From: Coenobita brevimanus
Taxonomy: Eukaryota; Arthropoda; Malacostraca; Decapoda; Coenobitidae
Assembly (NCBI GenBank): GCA_032717465.1
Contig: CM064732.1
Span: 22,914,191-22,978,190 of the forward strand
Direction: 5' to 3'
Length of the DNA stretch: 64,000 nt
Shown here: positions 11,440 through 21,554 of the stretch, one piece after another
Numbering within the stretch: the first letter of the stretch is position 1
Layout: every line of letters starts with the position of its first letter
Made by a program: the position numbers and the translations under genes
Notes under the pieces: generated by a model
The model's database searches: none
The model's input: the letters and a program-made list of their open reading frames with translations, nothing else
Told to the model about the DNA's origin: nothing

Positions 11440-11915
11440 CCATCTCTGGGCTGCCATTCATTTACCTTGGTTATCCTTCGTTCATCTCTTTAACGAAGGA
11501 TATAACCTGCTCACATCAATTCATGCTCTTCCTTTGTGGTATTTATATTTTCCACTTCCGTTGTTTATCCACGAAACTCTTTTTTCTCTCTCTCTCTCTC
11601 TCCTCGTGACACCTGCCATAATCCCTTCCATTACCCCCGTCGCATTCCCAAGCTTCCTCTCCAAGAATTTTATTAGGCTCCACGCTTCTGATTCATTCGC
11701 CAGAAAATATAGGACACCTTGATTAGGTAACCGTTTCTTCAAATTGAAATAACTGTAGCTACTTGTCGTTCATGTAGTTAATTAGCGTACCAAACGCACT
11801 TCATCGATTCCTATTCTATATTCCTTGATTTCATTGTCATAAACGAGGCCTACATGAACAGGCTGCCGTAGGTATATGTATTCCTCAACATGTTCTAGTT
11901 CTTCATCTCTCATTT
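11440..11915 (-). pseudogene. LINE C-terminal relic, downstream half of a split copy
   Basis: The minus strand reads MRDEELEHVEEYIYLR near the upstream edge, then RIGIDEVRLV. After a frame change it reads ANESEAWSLIKFLERKLGNA (the usual Y-G-S-E-T-W-x-L ... L-E-R-K-L-R block). The sequence stops exactly at the TTAA of the element at 11916-13589 and resumes beyond it at 13590-13745, so the LINE was there first. A (TC)n run interrupts it near 11584-11602. Confidence 0.7.
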
Positions 11916-13589
11916 TTAACCCTTCGTGAGCTGAGCCTTTTCAAATTACACGGGAGGCTGGCGGGGTCTCACTGGACCCCAGAACTTTTTGGTGGATGTC
12001 AGCCATATGCATAAAGGACATATACATATGTTGCCCAGGACACGGCACGTGGAGCCAACCCACCAGTGTCCCTTTTCTTTAGTTTTTTTCTATGTATTTT
12101 TTCTTTTTAAGAAAATTACATCAATCTGAAATTTATTACAATTTTAGTATGGATGCACTGAACCTACACTTATTTGAATGTTTGGCTGTCAGTACCCATG
12201 GGATTGGTACTTGACATAATAACAAGCTCTGGTATGAAGTATGATACATAATCATAAACTAAAGCTATCCTTATAATGTTCATATTACTGTAGGTACAAA
12301 GAATTTTTGTTTTCAGTATCAAACAAATATAAAGAAAATTTACTTTTTATTGTGGGAAAACAACTAAATGATGGTAACTTTTTCACAAATACAAAGAAAA
12401 GTGACTTCTACAATGCTAATAATGATAAAACTACAGAATGGTTATTGTTCATCAGCGTCAGTTAATTCACTGTCTAATTCAGTACAGGTATATTAAAAAA
12501 AATCGGATTGATCATTATCTGCCAACAAATTTCTTCTATGAAACGTTGATTTTGGTATTGGCATTGTCTTTAGATGTAAAAAATCTGAAAAATCAGGAAA
12601 AAATAATTAGTCACACGGAAGACGAGGTGGGGTCCCAGCAAATCTGACAAACATTTTATACACTGTCACTCCTAAATACTGCAAACTTTTTTTGCTGCAA
12701 AAATATGTGCATATACAATAATAAACTACGATGAAAGTCTGTGACGGCCAGGTAAAAGAAATAAAAAATGGCTTAATGGCACCATTTTAACCCCCCCCAT
12801 CCTGACCACTTTTCCACCATTGACTCCCCCCAATCACAACCATTTTTGGAATTTTTTTTTTTGGCTCAAAGCTCCGCTTTTGGTGAAAAACATCGAAAAT
12901 TAATAGAGAAATCGCTCACCTGAGGTTTAAGGTACTCGATCCAGGTAGCAGTGCCTCCTTTCCTTACTGGGTTTTCTAACAGGGTGGCACCAAAGAAAAC
13001 GAGTTCTGTGGGAGGGTAACTATTTCACACCACTCATAAACGGTATTTATTTATTTACTTGGCACGAATTTATATGTAGTACAAGAGTATATTGGTTTTC
13101 AAACAGTAATATAGGCATTATAAGCATTGTTTCACTCACTAACTCACCACCATACCTGACCTTTTTTTTGCCACATTACCTGATCATCATTTCTGACTGT
13201 TTCATCCTCTAATGCTATGTAAAATTTGTCCTCCACATTGTCAACGATTGGGGAATCACTCTGGCCCTGAATTTCGTACTGTGGCATGACATGGCTTTAC
13301 TGGCCAGGTCACTGAGAACAGGTGAATTGCTGAGACAATGGCGTGCAGGGGGGGGAGGTCATGCTGGGTAAGGCATTGTCGTTGCCTGGCATCTCGTAGA
13401 GGAAGGTGTCCCTTGTATATGTACCAAAAATCACTCGCGAAAATTGAAAATTGGGGACCTTGCAATTGATTCGCATTTATGTACGTCGACAGGATTGGCA
13501 GTGACAAAACGTGTGGACGTTAATTCACGTCGACGGGACACAGTGGGTTAAAAACATGCTAGGTCCCCATCAGCTCACGAAGGGGTTAA
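11916..13589. mobile_element. TTAA-flanked piggyBac-like non-autonomous element (outer)
   Basis: TTAA at 11916-11919 and 13586-13589 flank matching inverted termini. The left is CCCTTCGTGAGCTGA; the right, read inward on the other strand, is CCCCTTCGTGAGCTGA. TTAA duplication with termini beginning CCC is typical of piggyBac-family transposons. No transposase is encoded. A second TTAA element (12787-13551) lies inside it. Without the inner element this one would be about 0.9 kb. Confidence 0.75.
12787..13551. mobile_element. TTAA-flanked element family T2, copy 1 (inner)
   Basis: TTAA at 12787-12790 and 13548-13551 bound a 757-bp sequence that is similar over its whole length, in the same orientation, to 59019-59781, which is also bounded by TTAA. 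Termini are CCCCCCCCATCC and, on the other strand, CCCACTGTGTCCC, so the inverted repeats are short and imperfect. Subterminal ACGTCGACRGGA-type direct repeats lie near 13487 and 13528. No transposase. The superfamily is inferred from TTAA and the C-rich ends. Confidence 0.75.
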
Positions 13590-13745
13590 TGGAAGGGAAA
13601 AAACAAGTGTGTCCATTATGTTCGTTTTCTTCGAATTCATTTCCGCCCCAACCTTCAGGTCTTCACTCTTCATATATCTTCTGAATATCTAAGATTCTCT
13701 GTTTTTTCACCATTGATGTAAACGTCCTCTAGACAAGGAGTGAAT
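13590..13745 (-). pseudogene. LINE relic, upstream half of split copy
   Basis: The minus strand reads an EMNSKKTNIM block, equivalent to the conserved N-x-K-K-T-K-V-M that follows the RT palm in LINEs. It continues the relic at 11440-11915 across the inserted TTAA element. Confidence 0.6.
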
Positions 13746-13915
13746 CGTTAATGTTATATTGTGTGTCCTTGTCTAACACTTCTCTCTAATTATGTATTCT
13801 GACTGTCCTGAGTCCTATAATAACTGCTATTTCTATAAATAGTTTCTTGTAGTTTAAAATCAGTTTCTTTAATAATTTGTCCCCAAACTGCTCCAATCAT
13901 TGAAGCTATTTCAAG

Positions 13916-14246
13916 AGAGGCGGTGGCTGAATCGATAGTGAGGTGGCCTGCAGTCTTACTGGACTCAGGTTCGAATCCCGACTGAGGCAGGGAACAGTTT
14001 ATGGATTTGAATTTCATAAAAAGCAGACTTTGCTGATCTACCACAAGACCCGCCGACATGTCGTAAAAAGACCCCCGCTAATATCAGTACACCAGTCCTA
14101 TATGAGACAGCCCTAGCATGTATTCAATATGGACAGTGGGTGTTAGTGCCGAAGTGGTGGTGTAGGAGGACTACTGGGCCCCAAGGAGGACTACTGGGAC
14201 TTGAGGATAGGCCCTGAAGCCTTTGCCCAGAGTCATAGATGTAAAA
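13916..14246 (+). mobile_element. tRNA-derived SINE family S1, copy 1
   Basis: About 330 bp, similar along its length to 60007-60330. The 5' tRNA-like head has a GGCTGAATCGATAGTGAGG A-box region and a GGTTCGAATCCC B box. The body includes GCCCGCCGACATGTC-like and TAGCATGTATTCAATATGG blocks, and the end is CCAGAGTCATAGATG followed by an A-run. No clear target duplication is visible. Confidence 0.85.
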
Positions 14247-14566
14247 AAATATTGCTTTCTGAAGTCTAATCAATAACCTGATTAATAACCTTAATACTGT
14301 CTATCTAGTACCCACTACGAAAATCTGCCTGTTCCCTTGGCTGGGTTGCACCTAAGATATGACTAATTCATCATGAAAAAGTTTTAGTGAGAAGTTTGTA
14401 CACTGTGAGGAGAAGACTAATTTGACATTACTTGTTTGTGCCCTTAATGTTACCTTTGTAGCATGTGTTATGAGTATTATTCTGTATTACTGTAAACGTT
14501 TATCAGTTCAGTTAGGTGAATATGTTACTGAAGGCTACAGTACCAACTTGACTGATACTGCTGCTT
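14247..14566. other. No gene seen
   Basis: Spacer between the SINE and the Penelope-like relic. It may contain decayed Penelope sequence that I cannot recognise. Confidence 0.4.
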
Positions 14567-14960
14567 TTCAAATGTGCAAGCTGCAAACACAGCATTTTTG
14601 AAGGATGTAAAAATAGACCAATGTACAGCATACAGTGCAGTGGATGCTCGAAAACGTACACAGGGGAAATAGGACGGGGAATTGATGCAAGGATTGCTGA
14701 TCACAGATCGGATGTACGTGTCACAGATTATCTAATTCGCTAGCGTTGCACAATCATTTGCCCAGGTGGGAGAAGAATACTATCATCAAAAAAGATATGA
14801 ATAGAAATATAAGAAATATGCTGGAAGCAGCTCACAGTTGTTTAAATAATGTGACTGACCATAGGGGAAGATTTTTAAGTCTAAGAAAGTATACAGCATG
14901 GATAGCATTAATGTAGCAATGAGGAGTGAAGAAGTCGACGGAAAATTCCTATAGACAGCA
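14567..14960 (+). pseudogene. Penelope-like element relic, GIY-YIG endonuclease domain
   Basis: A frame beginning near 14567 reads a C-A-S-C-K-H-S-I-F-E-G-C cysteine/histidine cluster, then MYSIQCSGCSKTYTGEIGRG, then an IDARIADHRSDVR block and a stop near 14742. This follows the order of Penelope-like elements: a Cys/His cluster before the GIY-YIG nuclease (here Y-S-I ... Y-T-G), with the conserved G-x-x-R and a downstream R-x-x-x-H. In another frame an A-Q-S-F-A-Q-x-G block continues to about 14800. The RT domain expected upstream is not recognisable. Stops and frame changes make it a relic. Confidence 0.75.
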
Positions 14961-15317
14961 AATCAGGTCTCAAGAGGAGAATGGGGAGGGAATTTCCAGA
15001 GATATAAATGTCTCAGCTCAGTCACTTCTCGTTCAGACTCTTAGATGGGTTAGGTGTCCGAAACGTTAGGGAAAAAGAAAGAATTCAAGCTCCAACCTGT
15101 GTCTCTCTTCCAGCCAATATTTCCGTATCTTGATTTGCTCAAAGAATTTATGAACAATTTCCAGACTGACGCCTTGAGAAATTATTTAAAAAATATATTG
15201 CTTTCCCAGGATTTGAACTACCCAAAATCTGTCTCTGCTACCTGTAACTGATGACGGAGTTATCTCAGTTGCCCTTGTTGAGGCAGTTTCCATCATACTC
15301 CGAAAATTACAGATTTA
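14961..15317. other. No gene seen
   Basis: Spacer. A 65-codon open frame at 15054-15251 has no recognisable domain. Confidence 0.4.
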
Positions 15318-17310
15318 TTTGAGTCTTGATCGAAAGCCTTTGAGATATTAAGTGCAACGGCAAAGCTTTCACGAAAGTTCCAAAACAAGGATGACCAGGA
15401 GTCTGAAAGGAAGCTGAGAACATCGCCAGCAGAGCGTCCCTGGTGGAACCCATGCGGGTGATCGGAAAGGTTATGATAGAAAAAGTGCTTTAAATTTTTT
15501 AAAGAACAGATTTAAAAACTTTAGTATTACAGGATGTTGAAGCATTTGGGCGATAAACTGAGGGCTAGGAATGGTCACCCTTCAATGGGACAGGCTGACT
15601 GAGAGAGAACTTCCAGCAAAAAGAAATCGTACAAGTAAACAGAAAAAACGCAAAAGACTTTACGTTGGCAGGATGTAAACGCAAACACAGTTCTTGAGAA
15701 CAACAGGTGGCCAGTGATGGCAGAAGGTACATGAACTGAAGAAATTTCAATATCAGTCATGAGCAAGTCGGAGGAGGGAAGTGATGGATGAACAACAGAA
15801 TCATGTAAGATGGAACTGGAGGAGAAAGGGTGAGCGAAGAGTTTTACTTTTTTTCAGTAGAAGAAACAACTACAGAACCATCAAAGCAGAAAGAGGAGGG
15901 AAGAATGAGAAAGTAAAATTGTTAGAAAGGTTCTAGGCAAGAAGTCAGAAGGAGTGGGAAGAATTTGAGTCAGAGAGTTGAGAGCAATTAAAATGAATGT
16001 AATTATTCTTAGCAGAGCAAAAATCAGACTTATTATAGTATGGGACCAGGCAAAAACATAAGAAAGATGAGATTCAGAGATGCGTTGGTTCCGGTACCTT
16101 TTGTATGACTTCTTGTTGCGGACACCATCAGGACAAGCATGATTGTCTTTTTTTTTTTTTTTTTTTCATTAGTCGCAAGATAAGAGAATGAATGTATCCT
16201 TCCATGGCCGAAAGAAATAGCCTCCATACTTTGTGAGGCACACTCAGATGGCCCTCGGCCATGGAAACAATAATCATTTAAGGAAAAATCAAAGGAGCAC
16301 TGCTTGAAGCCTCTCAATCAGTAGCTCCAAAGTGCCACAGCCACCGCTTGTTGGGAGGGTCCACAGGCCTTACTGGAGCCATAGAATATTTTAAGGGGAT
16401 AAGGTTGTGATAAGAGGTGCCCAAATGACAGATTAACAGTGTAAGCAAAAGGATTAGTTGTCAGGAAGAAGTCAGATATGTTGGAACTCTCTCTCCAGGG
16501 CAGTCAGGGATATGAGTACGGTGCTGTGCATGTTGTTCTACGTCATTAAGGATTGAGGAGATATAGGCTTGTTCAACACACGAATCTGTGAAGGAAAGGA
16601 GAGCCACAGATGGTGGTAAACGTTGAAATCACCAGAATTGAGATTTCAGAAAATGGATAAATTGACAGGATATTTTCCATCGTAGAAGTAAGACAGTCAA
16701 AGAATTTTATGTTGTCAATAGAATTACGGGTTAAGTACACAACACAGATATATTAAATCAGAAAATGACAGGATATCCGAAGCCAAAGAAAAGAGAATTC
16801 TGATAATTCAAGTTCAGGAACACTAGAGCAAGATAATATGGTTGCATACATATACTGTACACAACACCCACCTTTGGCTTTGAAGTGGGCATTGAGAAAG
16901 TAGGATGATAGAGAGAAGGGTTTGCTGTCAATCACCTAAGATAACTGAGCCTCAGTAAGGAAGAGAAGGTGAGGTTTAGAGGAAGAGAGGTGGTGTTCAA
17001 CAGAAAGTGGCGGAAAGGCCACAGATGTTGCAGAAACGAACATGGAATGAGGCAGGCAGGTGTTTCGTGCTTCTCACCTGGCTGTAACTGGGAGGGGGGG
17101 TGGAGAGCGGGAGTTTCTATGGTCCCCCCCCCTCCCCAGGACTCCGATTTTGGTGGTCGAGATACTATTTTTTTTTTTTTATTTATAGTACGAAGCATGT
17201 AGTTTGGTCCAGACAGTTATAGGAAGTTGTAGAGGAGGGTATGCTAACTTACTCTCTGTGTTACTGAAACAGAGAAGTTCAGCAAAAGGAGATACTATAT
17301 CTACTAGAAT
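15318..17310 (-). mobile_element. LINE-J, antisense copy 2, 3' truncated
   Basis: Reverse complement of the LINE-J family (compare 5740-7740). The 5' UTR with its A-rich stretch lies near 17160-17310. Endonuclease-region traces run down to about 16600. The segment containing SLNDYCFHGRGPSECASQ is near 16215-16290. The RT start (VPLKGD block and fingers) is near 15560-15600. A K-A-F-D-Q block near 15330-15345 is the last recognisable part, so the palm and C-terminus are missing. Many stops and frameshifts. Includes a T-run near 16148-16167. Confidence 0.85.
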
Positions 17311-17591
17311 TTGTGTGGTAGTGGAGGCTAATGTTTTGGAACGAAATCTGTAACTGACATTTTGAGCCAATGGTGAGAGTTTTATGAAACAAAATGATAT
17401 ATGAAAAGACACGTAAAATATCGCAGGAGCTAAATAGGAAGCGTCCAGGGAGCAAATACCTCAGCTAACGCAAATAAAATGTAATATTTGATGTTGTAAT
17501 TAGTCTTTCTTACCAGAAGAATATTTTTACGTCTCCCACTGTCAGTCAGTTATTTGTACGGCCTTAACCTTCCTGGTTACTGAATCTCAGA
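17311..17591. other. No gene seen
   Basis: Spacer between LINE-J and the tandem array. No element recognised. Confidence 0.4.
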
Positions 17592-17809
17592 GATCGCATG
17601 CCACCTCTAACGCCAATTAAATAAACAAAAATCCAAATCTCTCCAACGGGGTCAAGGTCATTGCTGAAAACAGTAAATGGAGATTACTGACTGCCCACAG
17701 GAGAGTTACAGAGTACTAATTATTATTAGTCTCCTCCTATTACGTGGGTGGAGACTATTGTTTTCGCTGGTACGGTATTATTATTATTATTCTCCACCTA
17801 CAATGTGTA
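17592..17809. repeat. Tandem array R1, left part
   Basis: Contains the same ATCCAAATCTC..GGGGTCAAGGTCA and TGGAGACTATTGTTTT blocks as the array at 23907-25500. It is separated from that array by the LTR retrotransposon. GTGTA at 17805-17809 is the left target duplication. Confidence 0.8.
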
Positions 17810-18850
17810 TGTCACGAATCAATTCGCGACATTTCCTTTTTGTGAGAAGCCACGAACTATTAGTGGAAAACTCACTGTGTATCGCTCAGTTAACCGTTTC
17901 TCTCTCCATTTCGGGGTATACTTTTCAAATAATTCGTCACTTTCAAAAGTGACCGATTTAATGCACGTCACTAAGTGCGCTACTGAGCGATACAATTGTT
18001 TCTTTATCGTTCGCCTCTACTTGCATAAACCGTTAGCCACGCCTTCTTCCGGTGGCTCGTGCTTCCTGCCCATACATTATTTGAATTCAGTCTTGTGTTT
18101 GCTGTGACGGAGAAAGGGTCTGTGCTCAGAAGTGGAGAGGTCAGCTAGCACCCCAAGCTCCATTGTACAGTTAATCCAGTCCTCCCACCTTAGTGGTGAT
18201 ACACAGTATTCATCGACTGGTATTTCTTTTGTGTATTTTGTAGTTTTAAGAGCTTAGTTAAGGTGTTTTTCCTAGGCGTAAGTATTTAGCTTCTGTGTGA
18301 GTGAGCGAGAGTGCGTCTCATTGATTTGATTTGAAATGTAATGTTAAATTTATTTTTGTAATTAATAAATTTAACAGTTCTATTTCTTGAGCTTAATGTA
18401 GAGTAAATCTTGTTTCATTTCTCCATAATTAAGCTTATTTTCCATATAGCTCCTAGCTTGCATAAACGTTTTACTATTCATAACTGGTACTTAGACCAGT
18501 CTTGTATTAACTTAAAATCCGTTGTGCCAGGAGTTAATGCATCAGCAAGAACCTGATGTTATTATTATTAGTATTAGTTATTTATTGTCAGGGGTGAATT
18601 AACTTTCTCCAGAGGCTAACAGTACAGTAATTCAGCAATTGTGAGTAATTAGTCTCTGCCGTGTACTGTTGAGAAAGTTTATAAATTCTCGATCTTAGAG
18701 AATCTTAGCAAGTCAGCGTAAAGTAATCGTTGCTTGATGTAGCAAGACAATCATTGTCTCTGCTCTTCAATATTATTGAATATTATCAATTTAAATAATA
18801 TTTAACCATATATTTCAAAATTACCGTGATATTATAAAAACCCCGTGACA
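17810..18850 (+). repeat. 5' LTR
   Basis: 1041 bp, TGTCAC...GTGACA, with a 2-bp longer GAGAG stretch near 18308 than the 3' LTR. A candidate polyadenylation signal AATAAA is at 18364-18369. A promoter is expected here but I cannot place its start site. Confidence 0.95.
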
Positions 18851-18852
18851 AT

Positions 18853-18870
18853 TGGCGACCTCATTCCAGG
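18853..18870 (+). promoter_or_regulatory. Candidate primer binding site
   Basis: TGGCGACCTCATTCCAGG begins two bases after the 5' LTR. TGG at this position is what tRNA 3'-CCA pairing requires, and TGGCGACC resembles tRNA-Arg primer sites known in some Ty3/gypsy elements. The old copy has TGGTGACATACCAG at the matching place (35040 onward). The primer identity is inferred. Confidence 0.55.
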
Positions 18871-19258
18871 ATATTAACTCCTAGCTCTAAAGCTATTCAC
18901 GAGATAGTGCTCACTCATTCATATTTAGGTATTTATCATTAAAGTTTATAGGCACAAGCTTACTGGTGTTTACCGTTAATTTAGCAAGTGAATTTTTGCT
19001 TTATTAATCAATAGAGTACTTAACTCTAGTTTATTTTTGGTAACGCCAGACGATTTTATTCGCTCCTGGGAAGTCGCCATACCCATTGTGTTTATTATTG
19101 AGTCTTCCCAGTCATTTACATTTTTTATTTATTCTTTGCCAGTTAACTGGATAAGACTGGTCACCACTAGCTTGTGTCTGTACTCTTTACTTTTGTTTAT
19201 TAGTATTCGTCGCTAAGCAGTCAGTGCTCAATTTCGGGTTGTTTAATAAATTAGCGCC

Positions 19259-21349
19259 ATGGCTACCGCTGTATTTGTACAGGAAGCCAAAGATATGGGT
19301 CTCACAGACCCAGAGAAAATACAGAGTTACGTTCTCTCAAGGTTCAATTACGAGCAAGAACGTGAGAAAGATGCTCGTGAAGAGCGTAGGATTCAGCGCG
19401 AATCTGGCCGAGAACAGCGTGAGGAACGTGAAAGAGAGCGTGCATATGAACAAGAGCAGCGTGAGAAAGAGCGCGAATACGAGCAGAAACAACGCGAGCT
19501 CGAGTTAGAAAAAGAGCGAGAACAGCGCGAATACGAGCGTGAACAACGAGACAAAGAACGAGAACATGAACTTGAAGTGCTGAAGCTCAAGCGAGATTCC
19601 TTGGCTTCAGACACGTCTGGTGCAGTTGGTCCAAGCTCCACGAGCGTTCTTCCTGCACATGTCCTGGCGACCCCACGCATCAAGCTTCCTTCATACAAGG
19701 AAAGCGAGCGAATCGAGCCGTACATAGCTCGTTTTGAGGACATGGCAGACTTATATCAACTGGATGAGGCAGCTAAGCGGCTTCAGTTTCTTAGCCTATT
19801 TGAGGGCCCTGCCCTCGATATTCTCCACAGAATTCGTGGAGACAATCTCACATATGAGATGATGAAAGCTGCACTCATTAAGGCGTATGGTCTCACAGTA
19901 GACGACGCCAAAGTTCAGTTCATGCGAGCTCGTCTCCAAGACAAGGAGACAGCTGTTCAGTTCCTTGATCGTCTCACAGCTTACTTAAATGAGTGGATGG
20001 AGAAAGATGAAACTCCTTCCACGCGTGAGGGGATAATTGACCTTATGCTGCGTACACAGCTAGAGAGGTCGTGGCCTGCTGAGCTCATAGCACAGCTTAA
20101 GATCTGTCAGGTGAAAGATGCCAGCCAAATGGCAGAGAAGGCTGACGCATTCTTTACTGCATACGGGTATCAAGCTCGTAAGCAAAACACCTGGAGCAGA
20201 AAAGATACTGCCAAGTCTGGGAAGCCGTCTCAGACTGAATCCCAGCACCAAGGCCGTTCTCAGAGTAATGGTCACGGTCCAAGCAAACCACAGAAGGACC
20301 AGGGGCAAAACACTCAGAAATCTGAGTGGATGAGGTACAACAAGTACCCTAACCAGCAGCAGTATCAGCCACGCAACCGACCGTCGGGACAAAGTTTTTC
20401 ACCACCAACTCAAAAGAGGCAGGAAGCGAATGCAGCCTTCATTCCTCAGCAGCAGTCTGGTGGTCACGTCCCTACCAGTGTGGGTACTTCCCCACAGTTC
20501 ACTAGTCCCACAGTGACAGTGAACCCCCCTCCACAGATGGCCAATGTTCCATCTTATAATTCACAAGGCACAATGTTTGCCACATCAATTCAGCAGCCTC
20601 ATGAGTGGCTAGCTGCTTCCTCCAAAGGCCCTCCCACAGGTGACAGTACCTTCCTTGTTCAGCAAGGGTTTGTGGGAGGCATTCCTGTGAAGGTCCTGAG
20701 AGACAATGGTTCCTCAGGTTGCTCTGTTAAGCAGAGTCTAGTTCGGCCTGAGCAGTATACAGGTCGACAGATCCATGTAAGCCTTATTGATGGATCAGTG
20801 AGATTGTTCCCTGAGGCATGTATCCAGGTGGCATCTCCATTTTATACTGGTACGACACTTGCAGTTGTCATGCCAGAGCCTCTATTTGACTTGATAGTAG
20901 GCAATATTCAAGGAGCCAAGGATAGTTGCTCCGATGATGACGCTACTCAGACTTCGGCTGCTGCGGTAACACGAGCCATGGCTGAGGCTCCACACTGTGT
21001 CACCCCAGTGATCATTGAATCGCCGCAAGATCTGATGTGTAGTCAACTTGTTGTACAAGAACAACATTCTGACCCGACACTTGCTACCGTGCGGAACAAA
21101 CAAAAGGGTCGAGTGATTAAGTATTCACGGGGAGGTCGAGCCAAGTTCCTTCGTAAACAAGGACGGCTCTACCGTGAGTCACGAACACCCGAGGGCGAGG
21201 TTCGACTGCAGTTTGTCGTTCCCGCCAAGTACCGCCTAGCAGTGTTACAATGGGGTCATTGTTCAGCCTCAGGAGGTCACATGGGGAAAAGGAAGACCCA
21301 GGGCCGTATCCGAGCTGACTTTTCTGGCCAGGGATGGGACGGGACATAG
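19259..21349 (+). CDS. Gag-protease-integrase(N) polyprotein of LTR retrotransposon, frameshifted end
   Basis: 696 codons. The ATG has good context (GCGCCATGG) and the same start is visible twice in the old copy. Residues 30-113 are an Arg/Glu-rich charged helix or coiled coil. Residues 138-305 resemble the retrotransposon gag capsid fold (RIEPYIARFEDMADLYQL, LFEGPALDIL). Residues 306-460 are Gln/Asn/Pro-rich with no CCHC knuckle. A retropepsin-like protease spans about 465-552: DNGSS at 482-486, where DTGSS or DSGSS is usual, and DLIVGN at 544-549. After a short linker containing VTRAM comes the integrase zinc-binding domain (QFVVPAKYR, H667, H674). The frame is lost around 21317-21321, where this copy has one T fewer in a T-run than the old copy. 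The CxxC half of the domain lies in the next frame. It is unusual in having no RT or RNase H between protease and integrase. Confidence 0.9.
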   Translation: MATAVFVQEAKDMGLTDPEKIQSYVLSRFNYEQEREKDAREERRIQRESGREQREERERERAYEQEQREKEREYEQKQRELELEKEREQREYEREQRDKEREHELEVLKLKRDSLASDTSGAVGPSSTSVLPAHVLATPRIKLPSYKESERIEPYIARFEDMADLYQLDEAAKRLQFLSLFEGPALDILHRIRGDNLTYEMMKAALIKAYGLTVDDAKVQFMRARLQDKETAVQFLDRLTAYLNEWMEKDETPSTREGIIDLMLRTQLERSWPAELIAQLKICQVKDASQMAEKADAFFTAYGYQARKQNTWSRKDTAKSGKPSQTESQHQGRSQSNGHGPSKPQKDQGQNTQKSEWMRYNKYPNQQQYQPRNRPSGQSFSPPTQKRQEANAAFIPQQQSGGHVPTSVGTSPQFTSPTVTVNPPPQMANVPSYNSQGTMFATSIQQPHEWLAASSKGPPTGDSTFLVQQGFVGGIPVKVLRDNGSSGCSVKQSLVRPEQYTGRQIHVSLIDGSVRLFPEACIQVASPFYTGTTLAVVMPEPLFDLIVGNIQGAKDSCSDDDATQTSAAAVTRAMAEAPHCVTPVIIESPQDLMCSQLVVQEQHSDPTLATVRNKQKGRVIKYSRGGRAKFLRKQGRLYRESRTPEGEVRLQFVVPAKYRLAVLQWGHCSASGGHMGKRKTQGRIRADFSGQGWDGT

Positions 21350-21540
21350 ATAGTTTTGTCCGTTCCTGCAGTGTGTGCCAAAGTATCGCCACTACTCAGG
21401 GACATGCCCTTCCTGTGCCATTTATAACCACACCTGTAATCTCTGAGTCAGTTGAGAGACAGGGTAGTGGTGAAGTGGGTGCAGACCTGACGTCTCGCCC
21501 ATTGGCCCCACAGGACACATTATGTCCAGGGCCTTTACAT
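21334..21540 (+). pseudogene. Integrase zinc-finger remainder, shifted frame
   Basis: Continues the integrase HHCC domain in another frame: DIDSFVRSCSVCQ carries the CxxC pair. About 150 bp of proline-rich coding-like sequence follows up to the tandem repeats. The DDE integrase core does not follow. The old copy ends its similarity at the matching place (36360-36430). Confidence 0.85.
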
Positions 21541-21554
21541 ACATATTATGTACC

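Noticed and set aside
17748..18107. 119-codon open frame in the 5' LTR, repeated at 22857-23165
   Set aside because: It crosses the LTR boundary in the first case, has no domain, and is duplicated only because LTRs are duplicated.
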